Positions 42,302 through 51,890 of a stretch of 64,000 bases of DNA are shown here, piece after piece. Origin of the DNA: DASRDU01 sp046331565. GTDB lineage: Bacteria > Acidobacteriota > Blastocatellia > RBC074. The notes under the pieces were generated by a model. That model worked only from the letters and a program-made list of their open reading frames with translations. It had not been told where the DNA came from and did no database searches. Every line of letters starts with the position of its first letter. Within the stretch, counting starts at the first letter, position 1. The stretch is from positions 1,865,557 to 1,929,556 of the forward strand of contig JAXLQP010000002.1 of NCBI GenBank assembly GCA_046331565.1, written 5' to 3'. The position numbers and the translations under genes were made by a program.

Positions 42302-43167
42302 TCATCCTCCCTTGCTGTCACTGGAATAAAAATCCGCTGCACGGCCTCTTGCAGCCTGGCGGCGAGGAGCTTGCGGTCATCAAGCTGCATCGTCACTGCG
42401 CCGAAAGTCACGATGGCTTCAAAGCGGCGCAGTTGCAGCAGCTCAAACAGATGCGGCGCAAAGGTCATCTCGCCCCACCAGCAGATCGCCATGTGCGCCG
42501 GTGTTTCGTCAGGCGGCGTGCGATAACTGATGCTTGCATACGACACCGGCCAGGCTGCGGCGGCGGCAGGTTCCAGCAGGCTCGGCCTGAAGGGAATGAC
42601 CTCTGCGCCCTTTGTGCTTGTGCCTTCAGGAAACAGCACCACGCCCCAGCCCGTCTGCCGCGCTCTTTCAATCAGCGCATTGACGCGCGGAATGTCCTGG
42701 CGATTGCTGCGATCAATGAAGATCGTGTTGAAGCTGCGCGCGCAGAGTCCGAAAAACGGCCAGTGCGCGATGTCGCTTTTCGCCACAAAGACACAATCCA
42801 GCAGCGCCGCATAAACGATGATGTCCACATAGCTCAGGTGATTCGACACCAGAAAGAACGGCGCTCGCGGCGGCATGCCGCGCACAGTCAGCCGCATCCC
42901 CAGCAGCCTGATCATCGTGCGCGCCCACGCATGAAAAATCAGGCCGCGCCACCAGCGCGCAGCCCGACTGAAAGCAAGGAGGAACAGATTCACGATGAGC
43001 CAGAGCAGGTAAAAACCCACTGACAGCACGAAGAACAGGACAAGTTTGATTGTGGCCCGCAGCTTTCTCATCGCCGGTCTGATCCTGCCTTCGTAGTAAC
43101 TTCTTCCGGCTGAATAGTCAACCAGCGCAGCTTCAGTGCAGGCGATGAACGCAGCTTCAGACTTCAT
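42253..43167 (-). CDS. PlsC/OlsA-like 1-acyl-glycerol-3-phosphate-type acyltransferase
   Basis: The product has 304 residues if the start coupled to the upstream stop (ATGA) is used; 'MRKLRATIKLVLFF' 32 residues later is an alternative. An N-terminal membrane segment ('LVLFFVLSVGFYLLWLIVNLFLLAF') precedes the LPLAT domain, with catalytic NHLSYVD (H-x4-D) and the phosphate-binding 'FPEGTSTKG'. In ornithine-lipid synthesis the homologous OlsA O-acylates the lyso-lipid made by OlsB. Here it follows an OlsB-like gene directly, which supports an aminolipid role over ordinary phosphatidic acid synthesis. Confidence 0.92.
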   Translation of the reverse strand: MKSEAAFIACTEAALVDYSAGRSYYEGRIRPAMRKLRATIKLVLFFVLSVGFYLLWLIVNLFLLAFSRAARWWRGLIFHAWARTMIRLLGMRLTVRGMPPRAPFFLVSNHLSYVDIIVYAALLDCVFVAKSDIAHWPFFGLCARSFNTIFIDRSNRQDIPRVNALIERARQTGWGVVLFPEGTSTKGAEVIPFRPSLLEPAAAAAWPVSYASISYRTPPDETPAHMAICWWGEMTFAPHLFELLQLRRFEAIVTFGAVTMQLDDRKLLAARLQEAVQRIFIPVTAREDECSPATHTAMHQSGRS

Positions 43168-43955
43168 TTGCCAAAGAACAGTCGCCGCGAAAACGGATCG
43201 AGCGCGGCAATGTCGAGCAGCACCAGAAAATCAATCGTGCCGAACTGCCGGTCAATCGCCGGCGGCCCGCACACCTTTGCGCCGACGCGCAGGTAAGTCC
43301 TGAACAGCTTCGGAATCTTCACGTCAGGCAGCGCGCCCTCAGCAGCATCCTGCGACCAGCATTCAAAGCCGGGCTGCGGCGGCGCATAAAACGTCCGGTG
43401 CATCTGACCGTTTGCGAGCAGTTGCTGCATCACAGCCTGCCCTTCGCGCGCGTCCTGGCTCGTCAGCGAGCAGCAGCCGAACAGATAACGTTTGCCCGCG
43501 CGCCGCAGATAAGCCGCAATTCCCTTCCACAACAGCAGCAGCACCTGCGTGTGACGATGCTCAACCGCAATGCAGGCGCGGCCCAGTTCGATTGAATCGC
43601 TGAGAACCTGCGGCGGCAGGTGCGACAGATCAAATTCACCCGCTGAATAAAAGCCTTTGCCTGCCGCTGCCATTTCGCCTGTTTGCAGGCGATAGGTTCC
43701 GATCACGCTGCCGCTCGCGCGTTCAGTCACCATCAGGTGATCGCACGTCTGATCGAATTCGTCCTCATCACGCCCGGTCAGAAACGATGCGGCCAGCCCT
43801 TCGCCCAGTTCGAGATTGAAGACCTCGAAGCGCAGCCGCAGCACGGCATCCAGATCATCAGCCGTCTGCGCCAGCCGCAACTGATAACGCCCTTCGCTGA
43901 TCTCAGGCAGCGCGACTGCTGTTGTTCCGGCAACGGCGAATTTTCTGAACAGCAT
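43164..43955 (-). CDS. OlsB-like GNAT N-acyltransferase (Acetyltransf_5)
   Basis: The start chosen ('MLFRKFAVAG') has GGGAGG at good spacing; the longer frame begins in palindromic DNA. The 263-residue protein matches the ornithine-acyl-ACP N-acyltransferase/hemolysin family: 'LRLAQTADDLDAVLRLRFEVFNLELG', 'DEFDQTCDHLMV', 'SVIGTYRLQ', 'GFYSAGEFDLS', 'ELGRACIAVEHRHTQVLLLLWKGIAAYL', 'FGCCSL' and the C-terminal 'LFRTYLRVGAKVCGPPAIDRQFGTIDF'. The expected reaction is transfer of a (3-hydroxy)acyl group to an amino acid amine. It is first in the five-gene operon. Confidence 0.92.
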   Translation of the reverse strand: MLFRKFAVAGTTAVALPEISEGRYQLRLAQTADDLDAVLRLRFEVFNLELGEGLAASFLTGRDEDEFDQTCDHLMVTERASGSVIGTYRLQTGEMAAAGKGFYSAGEFDLSHLPPQVLSDSIELGRACIAVEHRHTQVLLLLWKGIAAYLRRAGKRYLFGCCSLTSQDAREGQAVMQQLLANGQMHRTFYAPPQPGFECWSQDAAEGALPDVKIPKLFRTYLRVGAKVCGPPAIDRQFGTIDFLVLLDIAALDPFSRRLFFGK

Positions 43956-44043
43956 AAGCGGCCTCCCGATGATCTGATCATTTGCCCACCCGTATATCAG
44001 CAACTCAGCAGCTTTTATTCCCGCAGGCGGCAACATTCGCCGG

Positions 44044-44119
44044 GCTGAATCCTGACGCCTGATCGCTGATTCCTGATTTTCAGAAGCAGGGATTCGGGAT
44101 TCAGGCATCAGGATTCAGC
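44044..44119. repeat. Palindrome of 'CTGAATCCTGA' phrases
   Basis: GCTGAATCCTGA (44044-44055) and its complement (44108-44119) are perfect, with imperfect pairing inside made of 'CTGATTCCTGA' units like those around 24625-24883. It lies in the divergent gap between the OlsB-like gene and the GMC oxidoreductase gene; the remaining bases there show no further gene. Confidence 0.75.
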
Positions 44120-44237
44120 GGGCTTTCTCTGCAATACATTTTTTCGGGCGCTGGAATTTTTCCGTCACCTTACGGCATTTCAGCAGCGAATGCCATCAGG
44201 CAGGCCGCATTAACCGCTGAACGACAGGGAGAACGTC

Positions 44238-45785
44238 ATGACTCAGAGCAATCACTACGATGTCATCATCATCGGCACTGGCGCAGGCGGCGGCACGCTC
44301 GCCTACAAACTTGCGCCCTCCGGCAAAAGGATTCTGCTGCTTGAACGCGGCAGTTATCTGCCCCGCGAAAAGAAAAACTGGGATTCAAAGTATGTCGTGA
44401 CCGAAGGCGGGTACAACGCCAGAGAAACCTGGCGCGATAAAAACGGAAAGGATCTGCACCCGCACACGAACTATTACGTTGGCGGCAATACAAAGTTCTA
44501 TGGCGCGGCGCTGTTCAGATTGCGCGAACAGGATTTTGGTGAAATCAGGCATCACGGCGGCGTCTCGCCCGCCTGGCCGATCAGTTACAGCGATCTCGAA
44601 CCATATTACACGCAGGCCGAAAGTCTTTATCACGTTCACGGCAATCGCGGCGAAGACCCGACCGACCCCTGGGCGAGCGCGCCTTATCCGCATCCGGCAG
44701 TCAGCCACGAACCGCGCATTCAGAAACTCGTTGATGATCTGACGAAACTTGGTCATCAGCCGTTTCACGTCCCGCTCGGCGTGATGCTCGATGAAAGGAA
44801 TCCGAATAAAAGCAGATGCATCCGGTGCAGTACGTGTGATGGTTTCGGCTGCGTGACCAATGCGAAATCAGACGCGCAGGTGGTCTGCGTTGACCCGGCG
44901 CTCGAATATCCGAACGTAACGCTGCTGACTGACGCTTACGTTGAGCGACTGGAAACGAATGCCTCAGGTCGCGCAGTCACCAGGGTTCACGTCACGCGCC
45001 ACGGTCAGACTGAAACTTATTCAGCCGATATTTTTGTGGTTTCGGCAGGCGCGATCAATTCCGCCGCGCTGCTGCTGCGTTCAGCGAACGACAAACATCC
45101 GCACGGGCTGGCGAATGGTTCAGGCGTGGTCGGGCGGCATTATATGGGCCACAACAATTCAGTCCTGTTTGCGATTTCGCGCTGCGAGAATCCGACGGTC
45201 TTTCAGAAAACGATGGGCATCAATGACTTTTATTTCGCGTCGCCGGAATGGGATTACCCGATGGGCCATATCTCGTTTGTCGGCAAGTTCGACGCCAATA
45301 TGTTCGCCGCCGGAGCGCCGCCTTTTGCGCCGCATCTGACGCTCGAATACATTGCCAGACATTCGCTCGATTTCTGGCTCACGTCCGAAGATCTGCCTGA
45401 TCCTGAGAACCGCGTGACGCTCGACCGCAAAGGCAAAATCACGCTCTCGTATACGCCCAACAATCTGGAAGGTCACAAGCGGCTGTACGCAAAGCTGAAG
45501 GAGATCGTCAAACAGGCTGACTGTCACGAACACCTGATTCCGCTCAACGCCTTTGTTGGTGATCGTCTGCCGCTTGCCGCCGTCGCGCACCAGAACGGCA
45601 CGATTCGCTTTGGCCGCGACCCGCAGACTTCGGCGCTCGATGTCAATTGCCGGGCGCACGAAGCAGACAATCTGTATGTCGTTGACGGCAGCTTTTTCTG
45701 TTCCAGCGCGGCAGTCAATCCGGCGCTGACGATTATGGCCAATGCGCTGAGGGTCGGAGATCACCTGCTGGAAAGGCTTGGCTGA
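44238..45785 (+). CDS. GMC-family FAD-dependent oxidoreductase
   Basis: The product has 515 residues with ribosome-binding site GGGAGA. The N-terminal FAD-binding Rossmann motif is 'YDVIIIGTGAGGGTLAYKLA', with acidic 'LLLERG'. A GMC-type 'GGNTKFYGAALFRL' follows, then a Cys cluster ('SRCIRCSTCDGFGCVTNAKSDAQ'), 'VSAGAINSAALLLRSAN', and a C-terminal 'LYVVDGSFFCSSAAVNPALTIMANALR' bearing the second FAD/active-site region. These enzymes oxidise alcohols, sugars or sterols; the substrate is unknown. It is divergent from the lipid operon, to which it may or may not be related. Confidence 0.94.
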   Translation: MTQSNHYDVIIIGTGAGGGTLAYKLAPSGKRILLLERGSYLPREKKNWDSKYVVTEGGYNARETWRDKNGKDLHPHTNYYVGGNTKFYGAALFRLREQDFGEIRHHGGVSPAWPISYSDLEPYYTQAESLYHVHGNRGEDPTDPWASAPYPHPAVSHEPRIQKLVDDLTKLGHQPFHVPLGVMLDERNPNKSRCIRCSTCDGFGCVTNAKSDAQVVCVDPALEYPNVTLLTDAYVERLETNASGRAVTRVHVTRHGQTETYSADIFVVSAGAINSAALLLRSANDKHPHGLANGSGVVGRHYMGHNNSVLFAISRCENPTVFQKTMGINDFYFASPEWDYPMGHISFVGKFDANMFAAGAPPFAPHLTLEYIARHSLDFWLTSEDLPDPENRVTLDRKGKITLSYTPNNLEGHKRLYAKLKEIVKQADCHEHLIPLNAFVGDRLPLAAVAHQNGTIRFGRDPQTSALDVNCRAHEADNLYVVDGSFFCSSAAVNPALTIMANALRVGDHLLERLG

Positions 45786-45787
45786 AT

Positions 45788-46216
45788 TCAGTCGGCTGGT
45801 GGATGCCATCCTGCCGCAACCCGGATGCGGCGGGATGGCACAACGAATTCATTGTTGAGGCGCAGAGCCGCAATTGTCGCCCGTCCGACAGGCATTCTGG
45901 CCACAATTCTCGTCCGGTCTTCACTCCATTCGAAATGATCCTGCCAGATTTGCGTTCGCGGGTTGAAGAGCGGCGCAGTTTCGCCTGTTTCCGGGTCAGC
46001 AGCGTGTATCTGCGTTCCTTTGTAACCATTGCAGAGGGGGCAGGCCAGCCAGAGGTTTTCTTCGACTGTCTGTCCGCCGGCAGCCAGCGGGATGAGATGC
46101 TCGAAGTGCATGGGAACGGCAACAATGGCTTGTTGTGTGAGGCAGTAACCGCACCGGGAGCGAGCCTGCGTTGTCACCCGGCGACGGATTTCAATCGGAA
46201 TGTATTCCTGACTCAT
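45788..46216 (-). CDS. HNH endonuclease
   Basis: The product has 142 residues with a compact HNH domain: 'VTTQARSRCGYCLTQQ' (first Cys pair), 'MHFEHLIPLAAGGQTVEENLWLACPLCNGYKGTQ' (H, N, H-equivalent and second Cys pair). Cys pairs should bind structural zinc and the His cluster the catalytic metal. It overlaps by 4 bp (ATGA) the small upstream gene at 46213, so the two form a coupled pair. It ends 3 bp from the convergent GMC gene. The role could be a toxin-like nuclease or a defence component; unproven. Confidence 0.9.
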   Translation of the reverse strand: MSQEYIPIEIRRRVTTQARSRCGYCLTQQAIVAVPMHFEHLIPLAAGGQTVEENLWLACPLCNGYKGTQIHAADPETGETAPLFNPRTQIWQDHFEWSEDRTRIVARMPVGRATIAALRLNNEFVVPSRRIRVAAGWHPPAD

Positions 46217-46635
46217 TGCCGGGTGGGATTGGAAAGATCTGCGGGAACAGGATAACCACGCGCAGTCAGCAGCGCGACGGCCTGAGATCGGCGCAGCATA
46301 TGACGGCCATATTCGGCCATCAGTCCTGCCAGTTCACGCTCACCTGTCTCGTCCAGTTCGCCGCGCCCCTGGCTGTCCAGCAGCCACGTCAGCCGCTCCT
46401 GACGCTCGACAGCCATTGTACTGTTCGCCAGTTCCCACAAGGCCTCATCGCTCAGATAAGTCATCGCTGTCAGTTCACCTGCCATCTCTGTCGGCACGTC
46501 ATCCAGCACGGGCAGATTCGAAGCCAGCGTATTGACAAGGATTTCTTCGAGCGGTTTTTGCAGAGCTTCGGCGGCGTGTCTGGCCCGCTGATAAATCGGT
46601 TCCGGCAGATTCAGTGTGACGACTTCAACATCCAT
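46213..46635 (-). CDS. Small antitoxin-like protein paired with HNH gene
   Basis: The product has 140 residues. It starts 'MDVEVVTLNLPEPIYQRARHAAEALQKPLEEILVNTLAS', like a ribbon-helix-helix DNA-binding start (short strand then helix with 'LPEPIY' and 'RAAELGRPLEEV'-type spacing). The rest is helical. A good ribosome-binding site (GGAGGTG) is present. Similar gene pairs with a downstream HNH gene are, as I recall, common in cyanobacteria and other phyla, but no function is fixed. Confidence 0.75.
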   Translation of the reverse strand: MDVEVVTLNLPEPIYQRARHAAEALQKPLEEILVNTLASNLPVLDDVPTEMAGELTAMTYLSDEALWELANSTMAVERQERLTWLLDSQGRGELDETGERELAGLMAEYGRHMLRRSQAVALLTARGYPVPADLSNPTRQ

Positions 46636-46873
46636 TTATCACCTCCACAGGCCTGAAAGTTTCAGCCTGCGCAGGCATCTTACTCTGCCTGCCAGACGTA
46701 TGGAAGATGTCGCCTTGTTTCGCGCTCTGCTGCCCGCCAGCCGCCGTACAAAATCACGCACAGTTTCTTTCACCGGGAATTTTTCCTTCCACTGCGAGCA
46801 TTTCATTGATGACAACCGCAGGCGTCTGCGCTTCGGCGCAGGCTGTGTTTATTGATGAAATGATTCAGCAGCA

Positions 46874-47935
46874 ATGAACAAAGAACACACAATTCTGTCT
46901 TTCTCCTTTATGAACTTACGACGTACGCTGCGGCTCCTGCTGCTGGCTGCACTGCTGCATGGATTGCTGGCGATTTCAGCAGTGGCGCAGGTCACGGCGA
47001 TTGATGCCATCGGCATTACTGTTTCAGACCTCGACCGCTCGGTTGAATTCTTTACACGGGTGTTGTCGTTCGAGAAAGTCTCAGAGGTCGAAGTCGCAGG
47101 CAGCGAGTACGAACATTTGCAGGGTCTGTTCGGTGTGCGCATGCGCATTGCCCGCCTGAAGCTCGGCAGTGAATTCATCGAACTGACTGAATACCTCGCG
47201 CCGAAAGGTCGCCCGATTCCGCCTGATTCGAAAAGCAATGATCACTGGTTTCAGCACGTCGCCATTATCACGAGCGATCTGGAGAGGGCTTATCAGTGGC
47301 TCAGAAAGAACAGGGTCACGCACGCTTCAAGCGGCCCGCAGCGGCTGCCTGACTGGAATAAAAACGCGGGCGGCATCAAAGCGTTTTATTTCAAAGACCC
47401 TGACGGCCACGCGCTTGAAATCCTTCAGTTCCCGCCCGACAAGGGTAATCCGAAGTGGCAGCGGCTCGCTCAAGACAATCCTGACCGGATGTTTCTTGGT
47501 ATTGATCACACGGCCATCGTCGTCAGTGACACTGACGCGAGCCTGAAGTTTTACCGTGACGTGCTGGGCCTGAAAGTCGCAGGCGAAAGTGAAAACTACG
47601 GCACCGAACAGGAACACCTTAACAATGTCTTCGGCGCGCGGTTGCGCATCACTGCCGTTCGCGCCGCTGAAGGGCCGGGCATTGAATTTCTTGAATACCT
47701 CGCGCCGCGCACTGGTCGCGCTTATCCGGCTGATGCTGCCGCAAATGATCTGCTGCACTGGCAGACAAAGCTCGTCACACGCGATGTCAGCGCGACTGAA
47801 CGCCGCGTGATTGCCGGGCGTTACGCGCTGCTGTCATCAGGCGTAGTGGCGATTCCTGAAGGCGAAACGGGATTCAGAAAGAGTTTTCTGGTGCGCGACC
47901 CCGACGGTCACGCGATGCAGTTGATTGAAAAGTAA
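46874..47935 (+). CDS. Exported protein with two VOC (glyoxalase-like) domains
   Basis: The product has 353 residues. The first ATG is kept; an ATG 12 codons on (46910) gives a tidier signal peptide ('LRLLLLAALLHGLLAISAVAQ') and is equally possible. Two VOC modules follow: 'AIDAIGITVSDLDRSVEFFTRVLSF' ... 'YFKDPDGHALEILQFP', and 'GIDHTAIVVSDTDASLKFYRDVLGL' ... 'FLVRDPDGHAMQLIEK'. The His/Glu positions of metal-binding VOC enzymes are partly present. The substrate is unknown, and periplasmic location is unusual for glyoxalases. Confidence 0.88.
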   Translation: MNKEHTILSFSFMNLRRTLRLLLLAALLHGLLAISAVAQVTAIDAIGITVSDLDRSVEFFTRVLSFEKVSEVEVAGSEYEHLQGLFGVRMRIARLKLGSEFIELTEYLAPKGRPIPPDSKSNDHWFQHVAIITSDLERAYQWLRKNRVTHASSGPQRLPDWNKNAGGIKAFYFKDPDGHALEILQFPPDKGNPKWQRLAQDNPDRMFLGIDHTAIVVSDTDASLKFYRDVLGLKVAGESENYGTEQEHLNNVFGARLRITAVRAAEGPGIEFLEYLAPRTGRAYPADAAANDLLHWQTKLVTRDVSATERRVIAGRYALLSSGVVAIPEGETGFRKSFLVRDPDGHAMQLIEK

Positions 47936-47959
47936 TCACCGGGAAATGGAGACAGTCAG

Positions 47960-48151
47960 ATGAACAACGAACACAACTACGTTTGTCCGACGTGCAAAGT
48001 GCAGATGAAGCGGCACACGCCAGTCGCGCAGCCGCGCAAGGGTTCGGGCAGGCTGACGACCACAGCAGCGTTCAGTGGAATTCTTCAGGAATTCCACGCC
48101 TGCCCGAAATGCGGAACCACTGTGACACAGCACGATTGCGCAACGAAATAA
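47960..48151 (+). CDS. Zinc-ribbon miniprotein
   Basis: The product has 63 residues. Two CxxC pairs ('YVCPTCKVQMKRH' and 'FHACPKCGTTVTQHDC') are placed to bind one or two zinc ions. It begins 24 bp after the VOC gene stop, with GGAGA upstream, so it is probably in the same transcript. No further family assignment is possible. Confidence 0.75.
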   Translation: MNNEHNYVCPTCKVQMKRHTPVAQPRKGSGRLTTTAAFSGILQEFHACPKCGTTVTQHDCATK

Positions 48152-48152
48152 C

Positions 48153-48254
48153 CAGAAGAAGTGGATTCACCACAGAAAGCACAAAACGCACAAGGGCAGC
48201 AACTCTTCATCTTTTGCGCCTTCCGGGCTTTTTGCGGTGAATCCTCTGTTCTGA
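48153..48254. repeat. Palindrome of 'GGATTCACC...' type after the miniprotein gene
   Basis: Arms of about 40 bp (CAGAAGAAGTGGATTCACCA from 48153, complement ending near 48254 as GGTGAATCC...TTCTG) pair imperfectly through 'AAAGCACAAAACGCAC' versus 'GCGCCTTCCGGGCTTTTTGC'. It starts directly after the stop of the miniprotein gene. Confidence 0.75.
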
Positions 48255-48295
48255 ATGCTGCATATCCTTAACCCACGTGAACCGACAAGGCAGTT

Positions 48296-50989
<2,694 letters not shown>

Positions 50990-51011
50990 CCATCATTCAG
51001 GGAGAATCAAC

Positions 51012-51479
51012 ATGCAGTTTGCAGGTTTGCACATCAGAATGACCATTATTGTAATGATAGTTCTGCTCGCAGCAGGGGCGCTGGCCAGGGCAGGCGGCAG
51101 GGTCGAGCCGGTCAATCGCAATCTTTTCGGCACGGCAGTCAAAGGCTATGACGTGGTGGCCTATTTCACGCAGGGCAAAGCTGTCAAAGGCAGCAATGAA
51201 TTTCGCCACGACTGGATGGGCGCGAAGTGGTACTTTGTCAGCGCGGCCAATCGTGATGAATTTGCGAAAAGCCCTGAGAAGTACGCGCCGCAATACGGCG
51301 GTTACTGCGCGTGGGCAGTCAGCAACAACTACACCGCCGACATTGACCCCGAAGCGTGGAAGATCGTGGGCGGCAAACTCTATCTGAATTACAACCGCGA
51401 CGTGCAGAAGATGTGGGAAAAGGATCAGTCCGAGCGCATCAGGAAGGCTGACACCAACTGGCCGGGCCTGCACAAGTAA
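51012..51479 (+). CDS. Exported YHS-domain protein
   Basis: The product has 155 residues with ribosome-binding site GGGAG. The signal peptide 'MTIIVMIVLLAAGALARAGG' is followed by a YHS-type domain: 'VKGYDVVAYFTQGKAVKGSNEFRHDWMGAKWYFVS', 'FAKSPEKYAPQYGGYCAWAVS'. YHS domains are small, often metal-binding or thiol-related, and occur in copper-associated proteins; no metal site is obvious here beyond one Cys. It is 22 bp after the glucosidase gene, probably co-transcribed. Confidence 0.9.
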   Translation: MQFAGLHIRMTIIVMIVLLAAGALARAGGRVEPVNRNLFGTAVKGYDVVAYFTQGKAVKGSNEFRHDWMGAKWYFVSAANRDEFAKSPEKYAPQYGGYCAWAVSNNYTADIDPEAWKIVGGKLYLNYNRDVQKMWEKDQSERIRKADTNWPGLHK

Positions 51480-51483
51480 AGCA

Positions 51484-51567
51484 GGCACTCTGATAATTCA
51501 GACGCCCGATAATTCAGGCACTCTGATAATTCAGGCACTCTGGTAATTCAGGCGCTTCAATAATTCA
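51484..51567. repeat. Short tandem repeat, 5 x 17 bp
   Basis: Units of GGCACTCTGATAATTCA, with one 16-bp and two diverged copies, run head to tail from 51484 to 51567 and end exactly where the 55-bp-arm palindrome begins. Confidence 0.9.
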
Positions 51568-51789
51568 GCCCCGGAGGGGCGCAATTCAATAGCCGGGGGT
51601 GAAACGTCAGCGCAACCCCCGGTACGGATTGCACGACAATGCCAGCCCTGACAGGGCGTCAGAGATTTGGCATTGATCCATTCCGGCTGGTTTTCTGTCG
51701 CCCTTTCAGGGCTTGCGTTTCGGGATGGCACTTTCCGGGGGTTGCGCTGGCGCTTCACCCCCGGCTATTGAATTGCGCCCCTCCGGGGC
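51568..51789. repeat. Large palindrome with 55-bp arms and nested inner palindrome
   Basis: Arms 51568-51622 and 51735-51789 match at 53 of 55 positions (ends GCCCCGGAGGGGCGCAATTC, then AATAGCCGGGGGTGAA). An inner inverted pair of 'GCCCTGACAGGGC'-type phrases (about 51644 and 51700) lies between them. Together with the tandem repeat it fills the 411-bp gap before the debranching enzyme; no gene is seen there. Confidence 0.92.
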
Positions 51790-51890
51790 AATGGCATTGA
51801 AGCGGCGTCTATAACCGCTTGCTGACGCGCGCGGTACTGTACCGCGACCGTGAGGGAGCGAGGGAACATTCAACCAGAGCAGGTGCGAAT

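Noticed and set aside
43956..44108. N-terminal extension of the OlsB-like protein
   Set aside because: It runs through palindromic DNA, while the inner ATG has a good ribosome-binding site.
51484..51567. Possible CRISPR array
   Set aside because: Units are 17 bp, directly adjacent and without unique spacers, and no cas genes are present.
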